Positions 1 to 11,644 of a DNA stretch of 64,000 nt are shown one piece after another (positions within the stretch are counted from its first letter, which is position 1; every line of letters begins with the position of its first letter). The position numbers and the translations under genes were made by a program. The stretch is from positions 10,118,435 to 10,182,434 of the forward strand of contig OZ024802.1 in assembly GCA_964017045.1 (NCBI GenBank), given 5' to 3'. The notes below the pieces were generated by a model, which was given only the letters and a program-made list of their open reading frames with translations, made no database searches and had not been told where the DNA came from. The DNA is from Omphiscola glabra. Lineage: Eukaryota; Mollusca; Gastropoda; Lymnaeidae.

Positions 1-121
1 GCAAAAAAAAATATTTTTATGATACAATTACCAGTATATTTAAATTTGAAAATCAATATGCTTCACTACTGTCATAGTCTTTCCATACAAAAAAAAATAA
101 GTAGCACAAACTAGATCTTAC

Positions 122-544
122 CATCAAATATAATGTCATTGGCATCAACCATTGGCAACAGTGACTTGAAAGGTACATAGGTTTCTCCATCATCACCTAG
201 TCCAAGGGAAACAGTGCTTGCCTGTGTCAGAGATCCTAAATAATCTGCATGTCTGATCCCTTCTTTGGTGTTCCAAGAAAGACCAAGTTTATTTGCTAAA
301 ACTGCAGCAGTTACTGTAGTTCCATTATTCCCTCCCCATCCAACTAACATTACACCCAATCTTGGAACTTTCCTCTCTGTTTTAAAGATATACTTTGTTA
401 ATTGAGGTTCTGCAATCAATAAGTTCCCTTGCTTTTTTACTTTAGTTGTACTGTATTCATAGGTTGACTCAATATGAGTGCTGGTGTATTTTACATTAGG
501 GCTCACAACTTTGATTTCTTGCATATTTCCTGCCATGGCTGAAT
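122..544 (-). CDS. ISYNA1: Inositol-3-phosphate synthase, first coding exon (partial gene)
   Basis: The enzyme converts glucose-6-phosphate to inositol-3-phosphate with NAD+, the committed step of inositol synthesis in the cytosol. The ATG is at 536 on the minus strand (context AGCCATGG) and the exon encodes 138 codons plus one base. It shows the family N-terminus: PRLGVMLVGWGGNNGTT at about residues 58-74, which is the Gly-rich NAD-binding loop, followed by AAVLANKLGLSW and YLGSLTQASTVSLG. A donor GTAAG follows codon ..FDG at 121, in phase 1, where the family continues with a Trp-Asp. Immediately upstream of the ATG a pyrimidine tract ending in CAG (545-547) marks an acceptor, so only 8 nt of 5'UTR lie in this exon and a noncoding exon must sit to the right. 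The remaining three quarters of the protein is beyond the left edge. Identity is near certain. Confidence 0.95.
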
Positions 545-880
545 CTGAAAAGAAGAAAACAAATATAAAGAATGAACAAGATTTTTTGAATTTATCTATG
601 GGTCATTTTAAAATGAATTATGTACAATATAAGCCTGTGTTACATGGACTTGATATAGAGTTGTATACACAAAGATGTTATTTACATAGTTTTAATGCAG
701 CATTGTAGGATAAACAAAGTTTCTTTTCTACACTCAGGATTGTTGAATGAGACATTTTAAATCATAAATATGTAGTGTAAGTACCATTTTCTCTATTTTA
801 AATAATTTTAATTGCATAGCATAGAATACAAAAGTTTTTAATTAGGCCTATGACAACTGAACCTAGGTTAGGTAAAAAGT
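545..880. other. Upstream intron/intergenic, no recognised feature
   Basis: This AT-rich sequence lies between the ISYNA1 acceptor and the first repeat-like stretch. It probably contains the 5'UTR intron of ISYNA1. I cannot pick the upstream noncoding exon or promoter from sequence alone. Confidence 0.4.
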
Positions 881-1280
881 CATGACCACCAAAGCCCAGT
901 CAAGCAAAAACATCACCAGCAGCCTGGGTGGATGGTACTCGTTAACCTTGGATGGCAACTCATCTAAGAGAAGGAAACTCTGAAATCAGACCCGGAGATG
1001 GAGTCCCAAAGGGGGATAACATTGGTCCAATGAAACATTCCGACAACTCCTGCAACGCCACTGGTGCCAAGTTGTATCATCCACATGATGTTCCCTCATG
1101 TAATTCAGCGGCGTGGAGAGAGGCGATTTGCTGTTGGGAACCAGCTTATAATCCTAGAAGAATAATACCAGGCCTTGTGGATTTCGTCCAGCGATTCCAC
1201 ACGGATGCCAGCAACAAAAGAAAATATAGGCGGATGACTAGAACATCATGTTTGAAGGTGTGGCAAATTCCAGAATAAAA
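880..1280. repeat. Probable dispersed repeat, non-AT-rich island
   Basis: This block has clearly higher GC than its surroundings. Its motif CTAAGAGAAGGAAACTCTGA (about 964-983) has a diverged match around 43490, where AACTAAGAGAAGGCGAACTT is seen in a MADD intron. The 108-codon open frame here resembles no family I know. I read it as a fragment of an interspersed repeat of unknown class rather than a gene. Confidence 0.35.
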
Positions 1281-2650
1281 CACCCCTCTCACCACAATTT
1301 TATCACTTTAGATAGAAGAATAAGTGTTTTACAGTTCAATTGCATCATGAGCAAAACTAAAGCAGCTTTTTGCTGATCCCTACCATGAAAAAACTCTGCC
1401 TTGGCAGAAAAATGCCGCTCCAGAATTTACCATATAGAAAACAACTGCGACCCAATTTGGACTGTCCCCAGGCCCCCTCCCTTCATAAGCCAGTATGCTA
1501 TAGTAATACGAAAACAAACATTTGAATTTCAAAATGCACTCATTTCCATTGCATATGATGTTTCACAAACTGTACTACATGGAACTCTTGCAATCACATG
1601 CAGAAGCTAAGGGAAGCACAAAAAATCTTTGATTTCAAGTTTGTTTGTTCATTAGTGATTTGGTATAAAAAAAATTTTTTTTAGATCAATTTATCTAGCA
1701 AACTACTTCAAGAAAAAGATCTTGATTACAAAAAAATCTCTAGAATAACTGAATTCAACAAAAATTATGCTTTATAATTAAAGAACAGGTGAAGTTGTTT
1801 TTGTTTTTCTTCCACCCGTTCGCCACAATGTAATGATGGTGTAGACTTTGAGAGGTGAAATCACAATGCCTGGGTTTTTTTTCTTTAGGAGGATGGACTG
1901 GTTTCCCTCTCTCTCCATGCATCTGGATAACCCAATGGAACATCATGTGTGGATTATACAGCTTGGCACGAGTGAGTTGTCAGAATTTTCATTGTGTCAA
2001 TGTCATACCTTCTCATATTTTGTTCTCCTAATTGAGTTGTCATCAAAGGTTTACAATTCCCATTCAACCGGAGTGCTGGTGCTTGTCTAGGCTTTTGCTG
2101 GGGACTGAACTCCAGTCCACAAGCTTGGGATTGACTCAGGTGAAGGTTTTACTAAAGCAATAACAATAGCTAAGCTAAATCATTGACCGAAGAACTTGAA
2201 ATTTCTTCCAGGAAATATAACTAATGAATTGATTAAAAAATATACAATTTGACTATGGAGTTTCAAATGATCAAATTCTTGAGCCAGAAAATAATTGTAG
2301 AGTGAATTTTGAATTTTTTAAAACATGTTTTGGATATCTCAATTCATTCTGTTAGTGGTCACATGTTAGAGTTATCATTGCACAGTGAATTATTTTGGAT
2401 TTTTAATGACATAAAAAACTAGAGAAATGTGATAAAAAGGAATTTACAAAGAACGCAAGTACTTCACATTAACTTCTGAAAAGAAAGATTCAATAGAAAT
2501 TAATGAAAATGAAACTTAACTTTGCTATGACTTATTTGTGTTTTTAAGCAGAGTAACAGAAAAATCAAGCCCAAAATTATATATCGATGTTGAATGGGCT
2601 TGATTGCTCTTTATCCAAAAGCCTATGTATATATATGTGTTTGTATATGT
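1281..2650. other. Intergenic, AT-rich, nothing recognised
   Basis: I see only short unrelated open frames, homopolymer runs and no RNA gene or transposon signature. Confidence 0.4.
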
Positions 2651-3190
2651 ATATATATGTTATGGCCAAAGCCCGAAATCGGCCAAATCGGGAACTGGAC
2701 GGCCAAATCACGAACTGGCCAATATCGCATCAAATTGACCGGCCAATGTCCGATCTTTTCTAGATTTTGGGATTTGGCCAGCCAGTTTGCAAAATGGCTG
2801 GGGGCGATCGGCCAAAGTCGGAAGAAAATGTTCATGAACGATTTTGGGTGTTTGTATACTGTAATGATAATCATATTATATTGATTATTAATTATACTAA
2901 ACTGCCAAAAAGTCAAATTAGTTTATTACAGTAAATGACCAATCTCTATCAACACTTGTTACAACAAGATGAACTTTTATGACATTTTGAATTACACAGC
3001 AGTTCGTTATTTTTACATTTGCAGCGATTCGTTGAGCACTTGGTAGTACAATTGCATCGAGTGTAGCATACAAACCGGCCATTTCCAGTACATCGGACAT
3101 TGGCCACACGCCTCGGCCAAAGTGCGAAATGGCCGGCCAGTTCGCGAACTGGCCGAACTTCGGGCTTTGGCCGTAACATATATATATATA
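2651..3190 (-). mobile_element. GGCC-rich TIR element with Cys-rich transposase-like tail
   Basis: Both ends carry near-identical inverted repeats: TGTTATGGCCAAAGCCCGAA on the left (from about 2657) and, on the opposite strand, TGTTACGGCCAAAGCCCGAA at the right (to about 3178), flanked by TA-rich sequence. Subterminal regions are packed with GGCCAA/TTGGCC copies, as expected for transposase-binding arrays. Between them the minus strand has a frame (about 3090-2949) reading C-YTR-CNC-TTKC-STNRC-KCK-LLC-NSKC, with regularly spaced cysteines like the C-terminal tail of KRBA2/SCAND3-type integrase-like transposases. No catalytic domain remains, so this looks like an internally deleted derivative of an autonomous element. 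The TIRs are certain; the family assignment is inference. Confidence 0.7.
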
Positions 3191-4026
3191 CTGCTCTACT
3201 GTGGCTCAATATCGTTTGGTTGGTTTATCTATAGAAAGAACTATTGCAGAAAAGGATTTTGTTTGCAAAATGCAAATTTTTCTTGAAATAAACTATTAAT
3301 AATGATATTTTAAAAAATTTTATAACTTTGCCATTACAGGATTTTGTGTTTCAGTAGCCTACTTATTTTTAATTATTCTCCAGAAGCAAAAAAGTCCTGT
3401 TAATCTTAAAATCTAGTTATTTATAAATAAAAAAATTCTTAGTTTTAACAGTATTACGATTGCCAACTTAAAAATTGAGTTTTTGTAAAGATGTAATTCA
3501 AAATAAAAATATTAATTACACATTTTCATCATTCGGATTTATACTTAAAAATTAAATTTCTTCGAAAACTGAAAGCTTTTAAAATAGATGAATGAAATGA
3601 CTTATCTACAACAATTATGAATAATATGGGGCAGCATTTTTTGCTCTTGCTATAGCACAAAACTTTCTAAGGCAGGCACTGTCTGCAACCCCATTTTATA
3701 TAAGCAAACTGACCCGCTACCCCAAATAATATATTTATATAAAGTATAGAAAACACATCAAAAATAGATGTTTCAAATGGGATTGTCATGAAATTATTAA
3801 AAATAAATTTTCTTTAAAGTTTCAGTATCTTTAGTAGTTTACTGTTTCAGCCCATGGCTGTACAGAAACACTTCGTGACCAATGACCATAGGTTTGGAAA
3901 AAGGGACATAGTGAATAGATACATAGAGGATAGAGACAGTGATAGACATTAGGCGCAAAAAAATTATATCATATTTATTAGGCCTGCTAATTAAATAACC
4001 TAAAATGGTCACCTCATATAAACAAA
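3191..4026. other. Intergenic, AT-rich
   Basis: No gene is seen. The phrase GTAAAGATGTAATTCAA near 3486 also occurs at about 5006 just before the SINE-like tail, suggesting an old repeat fragment. Confidence 0.35.
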
Positions 4027-4740
4027 ATTTTAAAAAAAGCCAACTCCACACTAGGTTTCATTCAAAGAAATCTGCGCCACTGCCCAACATCCTGCAAACA
4101 AAATGCCTATCTTGCACTCACCCGTCCACTACTAGAATATGGCGTTGTTGTGAACATGATTTGTTAGTGTGATATCTCGGTATGAAAGGTTGTCCATACA
4201 TGGTGAGAGTTTGAATGTGAGAATCATTGTTATTAGTGTTAACACTTTTTGGGTGGATGAGTAGTATTATGAATTATATTGGTTGAATGGTGATTGGATG
4301 ACAGGGAAATGTTAATAAACCAGTGAGTGGGTATAAAAGGACAGTGTGTTAGTTAGTCGAGAGAGAGACTGAGATATTTGTTGAGGAACGTGTGTTAGTC
4401 GAAGTTTAGTTTCATAAACTGTGTAGTGAGGAATTTCCTTATGTATTAGTGACTCCTGGCCATGTGGCATTACATTTTGTATAGAATGGAATAAAGGATT
4501 GAGTTATGTAACACTTTTGTGGATTTAATTGTGTGATGTGAGTAGGACATAACTGACATCATTGGAATCATAGAGAAAGACCTAGATAACGAGAGTAGGC
4601 CGTAACATTATAAGGATGTGACTTATGAAGGCTGTAACATTGTGTATGAAGGTCGTAACAGGCGTGATCATCTGGGACCCATATCTAAAGCAAGACGTGG
4701 ACAAGTTGGAGACGGCTCTTTGGGCTACTCCAAAGTGTAA
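4027..4740 (+). pseudogene. LINE (jockey/CR1-like) RT C-terminal fragment, split by a solo LTR
   Basis: The left part (about 4041-4145) reads NSTLGFIQRNLRHCP, then AYLALTRPLLEYG, the conserved region after the palm of jockey/CR1-like reverse transcriptases. The frame is broken at 4145 and resumes at 4666 with IIWDPYLKQDVDKLET, again typical of the family. The break is exactly the 515-bp LTR at 4146-4660 plus its duplicated GGCGT. After about 4720 similarity fades. It is a dead, 5'- and 3'-truncated copy, older than the LTR that landed in it. Confidence 0.8.
4146..4660 (+). mobile_element. Solo LTR with 5-bp target duplication
   Basis: The sequence begins TGTTGTGAAC and ends GGTCGTAACA (TG...CA), and is flanked on both sides by GGCGT (4141-4145 and 4661-4665). 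Inside are a TATAAAAG box (about 4332) and an AATAAA signal (about 4490), in plus orientation, consistent with a U3-R-U5 layout. No internal retrotransposon sequence remains, so this is a recombination product. Its 3' part shares a GACCTAGAYAACGAGA phrase with the LTR at 48687. Confidence 0.88.
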
Positions 4741-5019
4741 AAATAAAAGTAATATTAAGCTACATAAAATATTGTTTTTATTGTAAATAGTTTCAATTAT
4801 AAAATTGTATTAAGTGAGTGTTCATTACACATTACATTACACTGACTAATTTTTGCCTGCAATATTAGAATCAGGTCAAATTGACAAAACTGCAGTCCAT
4901 TGCTTTATAGCTGCCATGGTGCTTGACAATGTGAAACGCCAACATACCTTCAACTGCCGAAATAGATTCATAACTTTTCAAACCTGGTATTATGACAAAT
5001 TTATGTAAAGATGTAATTC

Positions 5020-5118
5020 AATTTCTTTTGCTAATATTTTTATGTACAGCGCGGTGAGTCTAGTGCCCTAGGCTGGGGTACTGCGCTATATAAGATAACT
5101 CATAATAATAATAATAAA
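5020..5118 (+). repeat. SINE/LINE 3' tail, plus orientation
   Basis: TTTCTTTTGCTAATATTTTT then ATGTACAGCGCG leads into a GC-rich stem region, CGCTATATAAG and an AATAATAATAA end. The same sequence recurs on the minus strand at 10836-10915. This is the appearance of a retroposed 3' tail ending in a short tandem repeat. Confidence 0.65.
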
Positions 5119-7010
5119 CTTTGGAAGATTAAAATTTTAAGGGAACACTTTTAACATTCTTTGGTGTTTTAATGTGCGCTTATAAATCCAGAGATATTGG
5201 CAACCGAGATATATGTTCTGCTGCCGCATGTCAAACATTCAGCTTCCCAGTCATATCTACCTGCAAGAAAACCTGAGTATTGCGTTTTCAGCGCATGTGT
5301 AAATAAACATATTTCGGCATTTTAAAAATCAAATATTTTATTTTTACCTTTAACTTGAAAAATAAATATCTATTATCATGCACTTGCATTACCGCTATGT
5401 TTTAAAAATGGCTTCCAGAACCCGAAGTTTTGGAGGTTACCTTAGTAAACCTTACCATTGAACTAAAGGCAGGCCGAACTAAATATTTCTGGCTTGCATG
5501 TTTAGTGCACGTAACAGAATAGTATATAACACGGAAAATTAAGTGAGAAGTTAACAAGCAGGGATGAACATGTGTGAAAAAGAAAAATGGGGGAAACCGA
5601 AAAACACGGACAAAAGTAAAACCATATATCTGGAAATCCGCCTGGACAGGAGCCTAAAAAAAAAGGACATGTCCAGGGAAACCCAGAAGCATTGTCGTCA
5701 TGGTAACCCTAAGTAGGCAGGCCTTACTAAAACTTACTAAAAGTATTAAGTAGTAAAAACTGTAAAAAGTTATAGCAAGGGCTAGAGGGCCCTATTATAT
5801 ATTTTATTTTTTAAATTAATTTAAGGCAGGGCCTATTTCCTATTATTCATTTGAATTTTTATACTTGTACATTGTACTCAGTACTGTGTTCTTCATTCCA
5901 AATTTCATTTAACAAAATAGCCTTTGGCCAAAGCTAATAAAGATATTAATTAAAATGACATGATCAAGTATTTTTAAAGCATCTTAGTATTCATAGACTC
6001 ATACTACAATTACAATACATTTACTAATAGTAGTGATAGTCACACCATCACGCGTTTTAGGCCACCCAATCAGTGTAAACCAATAGTCCAATGGTAGCAA
6101 AGGAACCGGTAAATATCTAAGACATAATGTTAATGATATTTAGAATATATGAACATAATTTAAATATATTTTCATACCTTTATTATAAAGAAAAATATGT
6201 CACGTATTATCTGCTATAAAACACCACCACTTGTCACAATATGATCTCCGTATTATAAATTTATTAAAATAGAGCTGCGAAGCCGGTCCTACTCCACCAC
6301 TGCTGATATAGTAATACAGTACGGTACAATAATGTGACGGTGACTATATAATCGTACTCGCTGAAACGAATCTTGTATTTGTCACAATTTGTGTTTGGGA
6401 TTAAAATTATCAACTTTAAGCTGGGATAAATATTTTTTTTAGTTTAAGTATTAGTATTAAAGTAAATACTACACACTTATATTTGCTTCAGTTAAGAATT
6501 GTGTCCGTCCAACCATTTACAAAAGTGGGAATATCCATACTGTATATCTTCTTCTGAGTATCAATATTAAATTAGCGCTTCAGTATCGATAACATTTGAG
6601 AGATGTAGTTTTAAAACTATTAATTACTACAACTGGCTATTTTTATACATGAATGATTAGTTGCTTAAAATAATTTAAATATTTACACGTATCCAGGAAC
6701 ACGTCACCGATGAGTAGGCCTATTATTATTAATAGTAATATTAGTATGTCAAGTAAAAGCACACAATGTTTATTTTTTAATTGTTTAAACAAATATGACC
6801 CAATATGTTAAAATAAGAAATAAAAGTCGGCCTGGGCCTGATGATACTTTTGTATCTTTGTAATTGTTCAATTACATTTTTTATATGTAAGATTGGTAAG
6901 AAGTTAAAAAGGATATTTATCATAACGAAGCAGTAACATAGGCTAGATTTAAAATGAATATATAGATTATATATTTAATATTTCTGCATGGGGGTCGTCC
7001 ATAATGTAGG
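5119..7010. other. Intergenic, AT-rich
   Basis: No coding signal is seen. A stretch around 5570-5700 (GACAGGAGCCTAAAAAAAAA, GGACATGTCC) has the higher-complexity look of an interspersed repeat but I cannot name it. Confidence 0.35.
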
Positions 7011-7110
7011 CTACGTCACGGTCTGGAAAAAAAAATTGGTGGGGGGGGGGGGGGGTAAGCAAGTGTGACAGTTTGTGACACGGAAAATTGGTGGGGGATT
7101 ACGATCTTGT
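7010..7110. repeat. Poly-G containing repeat fragment
   Basis: GGGGGTCGTCCATAATGTAG, a run of about 15 G, and TGTGACAGTTTGTGACACGG form a motif resembling dispersed repeats with a CCATAAATTACGTCA core that are common in invertebrate genomes. The class is unknown. Confidence 0.4.
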
Positions 7111-7214
7111 GTTAAGTCACAATATGAATTTCCACGCCCATCTTGCCCTTGAAATTCATATGTATCATATTTTCATATTTAGGAAATACTTAATCAGACT
7201 TTCCTTATTAATTT

Positions 7215-8230
7215 TAAAAAGAAGTATCTATGTAATAGTCTATGATAGAGTCTATCATGTATGGATGTTAACGTTTCTAAAATCATTTAGTTTTGAGAAA
7301 CATTATTTTTTTTATCTGCTATATAATATATAACTTAGGTCTACTTTATCCCTTTTTGCGCCCCTCAACTACAACAACAACAAACATTGTAAAAGAAATC
7401 CTTAAATTTACAACACGTATCAACAGTAACAGACGTATCTATAAATCTATATACCATTTTAAATATCTTTAACTTTAACATAACGGCAACGGAATTTGAT
7501 AAATGGTATCTTGGTAAAAATTAACATTTGCCTCGCACCACTACTATCTTGTCGGAAATTCGCAGAACACAGAATTCTTATATCTAATGAATTAAGGAAG
7601 AATTTCTTTAAAAAAAAGAAATATCATTAATCTCATAAAAATGTACAACGAATTTTTCCATGAAGTTATATTTTTTACAAAGTGGAAACAAAAATATATG
7701 TTCATGTTTTGAAATGAAATTTTAACCGATCTTTGTTCACGCCCCCTGAACCGTAAAAGTAAAGGACACAAAATATGGTTCTATTTTTAAGATTAACTTT
7801 TCACGTGTGTAAAAGTAAATTGATTGGGTTTTGATATATTTTTATCCTCATAAAAATGACCCCACTCTCTGTCTTTCAGACTTGAAATGTATTTTCAAGA
7901 AATATTTACAATACAGTAATTAATATAAACATTGTTTATCCTCATAAATATGTGCCAACCCTTTAGGACCCCCCGCAGCCCTTTTTAGGAAAATCGCGAT
8001 GTCCTTAGCGGCAAAGAAAATAGTATCTTCTATTTTTTTATTTTTTTAAATAGTAATGGGTATTGGGTAAATATACCAACTGTTCGTCAATGCACTTGAA
8101 CTGTATTTTCTTAAATTGGTAAAACACATATACTCCATTTTTATTTTGAAAGAAAATCTAACACTTCTTTTTCATGAATGTGATATCATCGGATTTAAAA
8201 ATAGTCATCCACATAAATATGTACGACATC
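7215..8230. repeat. Degenerate monomer array, copy A
   Basis: A motif of the form CCYTTTTTGCACCCCTGAAC followed by an A/T tract recurs in varied form near 7353, 7650, 7735, 7862, 7958, 8090 and 8163, roughly every 70-300 bp. The whole block is collinear with 28334-29085 in MADD intron 3, in the same orientation; copy A has about two more monomers. No open frame spans it. It is either a dispersed satellite-like element or the noncoding body of a large transposon. Confidence 0.7.
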
Positions 8231-10044
8231 GTCTGCTTAAAATGTGTCGTTTTTAGAAGAAGGCTAAATATATTATTTCATTAGTTTTAAAACTAACTAC
8301 ATACCGATTCCCGGTTTGTAACATTTTTGACATTAGCTCTTTCGTATATATATAAAAATCTGATTTAAAGACACGCTAGCCTGTTATTTATTATAAAGTA
8401 TCATTGTTATGTTAAAACATTCAGTCTTCAACTTCAAAGAAGGGATTCACGCTCATTTAAATACGCTTTGTCAGGAACAAATACGCCCCAACCACTAACA
8501 AAAAATTTAAATTAAAACCCATTAAAAAGTACATAAAAAATACAACCTCTTAATGTCTTAATTGTATGGTCCTAAATAATGAAAGTCCTTCGTCCTCTCA
8601 CCTCTATCTTCAGCTAGCGTTTTATGTTATGTTTAAAAAAAAAGCAATTAAACTTTGATACATGTCTATGAACTATTCGAAGCGTCTTTTCTCAAAACCT
8701 TCAGCTAGCGCAGATATTTAAAATTCGAAATAAGATCTTAACTCATTTTGGAAATTATAGGTTGTAGTTTACCAGCGTACATATTAAATCATTTATGTCA
8801 TATAATCATATATATATTTAAATATATTTATTGAAATACATATTTAACATATTTTTAGACTATAGAGAAAATAAATTTAAATCAACCGGGACCAACAAAT
8901 GTTTTTTTCGCCGCAAATCACCCTATTATGTTATTATGTTAAATATGTGACAGTGCACATTAACATTGAGTCTATTATTACTGATAGACCCTAATAGTCT
9001 GTCACTTATGATAGGTAAGTTAGTGGTAGGTGCGCCACTGACACTATTATTAAAAAAAACTGATGGCCCCTAGCCCATAATAAGCCTACGGCATACGCTA
9101 TATGTTTAATTAGTTTTAACTTCAACTTCAAGAGTTAAGTTACAAAATTTCAACGACGTTGACAACGTTATCAATAATTGTAGTAGGCCCTATACTTATA
9201 GTTATTAATTGCCACCTATTGCGAATTATGCCTTTTCAAAATAACACATATTCTTTAATTTTATTTAAGGACAATGATCTTGTTGTCAGTTCATACATAA
9301 ACTTTATTGTCAGTTTGTAATGAAATTAAAAAATATTGATTTTTTGCATTATTTCCCTTGCATGCAGTGTCGCTGCAAGAATACGTTTGCTTTGACGTCA
9401 AAGGTGTTTATCATAAATCCACATAAACTCACGGTAAACTGTAGCAGAAGATATGACGTTTATCCCCACCATCTTCCGGATAAATACTCACAGTATGTTG
9501 TTTTGTTCATAGAAGAATAATTTTCTTAACTTCAGTATAATATAATAAGCTTGGTAAATTATGAAAAGTTTTGATCGCGAGCAATACTTGATAAGCGCAT
9601 AAGGCAGGGTAACCTGAATAATACAGAATAATAACCGGATAAAACGTGAGCAAGTAGAGTATATTTCACTCGTCAGGCTGACTACGCATTTTACAGTTTT
9701 AGTTTAAAATTTAAAGTCAAAGTTTAGTTTACTTCTCAGACTTCTGTCCACTTTCTATGACATTCATAATGATAAGGCCAATTTTAATTTTAAGCCTATC
9801 AAGTTGTATTTTAATTATAAGTTATACTTATACATTTTATATGTATGTACTACTGTACACTGTACTGTACACATTTAATTCATTTAAGAACATTTCAATA
9901 TAATATGAATGAAATATGAACTATCTGGATCATGATGAAAAATGCCACTTAATTAATTTAATATGCTTAATTAGAACAGTTAATTTAACTAAATATGGGT
10001 TTAAATTGAGTAAATATAGGCCTATATAATTTTAATATATTATA
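8231..10044. other. Intergenic, AT-rich
   Basis: No gene, RNA or element that I can support. The 66-codon frame at 9320-9520 has no recognisable features. Confidence 0.4.
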
Positions 10045-10330
10045 TATTGGTAAATTCGGATAGATCGTACCGCGTTTTTTTACCATGGCCGACATCTTGG
10101 TTGCATGAACTTGAACCTTAAATTTATCCCTAAACCTAACATGAACCTTAAATCTAAACCTAACCTGAAACCTAAATCTATCCCTAAACCTAACCTGAAC
10201 CCTAAATTTAAATCTATCCCTAAACCTAACCTGAACCCTAAATTTAAATCTATCCCTAAACCTAACCTGAACCCTAAATCTATCCCTAAACTTAATGATG
10301 AGGTACGATCTGTCTGAATTAGCCTATATA
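10045..10330. mobile_element. TIR element (MITE) with internal minisatellite
   Basis: An imperfect inverted repeat of about 25-30 bp bounds the unit: AATTCGGATAGATCGTACC at 10053-10071 and its complement GGTACGATCTGTCTGAATT at 10302-10320, both continuing into TATATA-rich ends. The interior is a minisatellite (10105-10295) of CCTAAACCTAACCTGAAC-type units with a period near 36. The repeated Lys-Pro-Asn frame across it is a by-product. Such TIR units with tandem cores are known among molluscan small elements; the class here is inferred. Confidence 0.7.
10105..10295. repeat. Minisatellite, about 36-bp unit
   Basis: Tandem units of the form CCTAAACCTAACCTGAACCC followed by TAAATTTAAATCTATC; the last copies are nearly identical and the first ones are diverged or shortened. 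It lies wholly within the TIR unit. Confidence 0.85.
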
Positions 10331-10835
10331 TTAATTAAATTAATAGTAAAAATAATAAATGTTGGAAATGTAACTGATGTAATGTCATGTAATTGTAACA
10401 TGAAAACGTTTCAAAGAGACATTTATGATTGACATTAATATTAATTAATTTATCATAATTTATGTTTGAGAATTTGATTTGTTTTCTCTTTAAATTTGCA
10501 ATAAATGAAACATATTATTATATATTTTATAACTAATCATCTACTACAGTCTAATTCTAATGTAAAGTAAAGTAAACCTTTAAAAACTATTAGAAAGCAA
10601 ATTTTTCAAAAATAATTATTCATAAAAAATAATGAAACTGACTAACATGATTTTTAACTGACCTAACATATCTGAATGCAAGCAATAAATAGCTATTTCA
10701 ATTCTTTTACTTTTACAGAATTACAAATACTTCACTGTAGCAATTAGACTAATAAACTTACATAAATATAAGAAAAAAGAGTTTTATTGCTTGTCTATCT
10801 ATAATGTAACGTTGACCATCACAATGAAAATTATC

Positions 10836-10915
10836 TGTTATTATTATTATAAGTCAAGTTGTCTTATAAAGCGCGCTGTACATAAAAATATTAGCAAAAG
10901 AAACATAATCGTGAC
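10836..10915 (-). repeat. SINE/LINE 3' tail, minus orientation
   Basis: Read on the minus strand this gives TTTCTTTTGCTAATATTTTT, ATGTACAGCGCG and ends in an ATA/AAT repeat, matching 5020-5118. It supports a dispersed retroposon family. Confidence 0.65.
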
Positions 10916-11061
10916 AATAAAATAAAATACATTTATGTAATTAAGAACGGCTGTATAAAAACAAAAACAAATGCATATTCACCCCCCCCACCCCAGAACT
11001 TTTACATGTCAAGCCATGGACGGCAGCCAGCAGCATCGTTTATCGGTCAGAGGGTAAAATT

Positions 11062-11460
11062 GTTATAGTATTTTGAGTATTGAGAAAATGCTCTACATTT
11101 TAATGAATTTTACTTAAGCTCTGTTGTTCAAATCACACGCATTAATACATTAGTTAAAATATTAATATGAAAATGGCTTATTATAAAAGCCCAATACCTA
11201 ATTTAAATATGCTGAAAATTTGAAGGCTTTAACTTTACAGGTAAAAAAGTTATGGCATTTTGAGTATTGAGAACAGGCTCAACATTTTTAATGAAATGTT
11301 CCTACCCTCTGTTGTTCAAATCCCACACATTAAAATATTTATTGTAGTATTTGCATAACAATGATTTATTACTAAAGCCCAATACTTAATTGAAATGCGT
11401 TGCAAATGTCAGAGCTTTAACTTTGCTGAATAAAAAGTTATCGTATTTTGAGTGTCAACG
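11062..11460. repeat. Tandem duplication, period about 187 bp
   Basis: Units start at about 11062, 11249 and 11438 (partial). Each carries a GTTAT..TATTTTGAGT phrase, then CTCTGTTGTTCAAATC and AAAGCCCAATACYTAA. The copies are clearly diverged. Confidence 0.75.
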
Positions 11461-11644
11461 ATGTCTTTTTTTGATCACAGAATTTTGGAAATTATTTACT
11501 AAGGCTATATACGGGAAAATTCTGACACTAAAAATGCGATACATTTTTTTCTAATTTAGATAGAAAAATAAACTTGGTATCAATGGAAAGGAAATACTGA
11601 GTCATTTCTAATGATATAAGTGAAGTACCTGCTATACGCTTGGA

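Noticed and set aside
952..1278. 108-codon frame as a gene
   Set aside because: No family resemblance; it lies in a repeat-like block with a diverged match elsewhere in the window.
2949..3209. Cys-rich 86-codon frame resembling a secreted cysteine-rich peptide or metallothionein
   Set aside because: It begins inside the TIR of a transposable element, has no signal peptide, and its Cys spacing fits a transposase tail better.
5020..5118. tRNA gene
   Set aside because: The GC-rich stem does not give a cloverleaf or A/B box pair that I can support; it fits a retroposon tail.
7034..7058. Poly-G run as a G-quadruplex regulatory site
   Set aside because: A single homopolymer within a repeat fragment, far from any start; similar runs occur at 21700, 26105 and 42880.
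10105..10317. Lys-Pro-Asn repeat protein frame
   Set aside because: It is simply translation of a minisatellite inside a TIR element; no start context or conserved flank.
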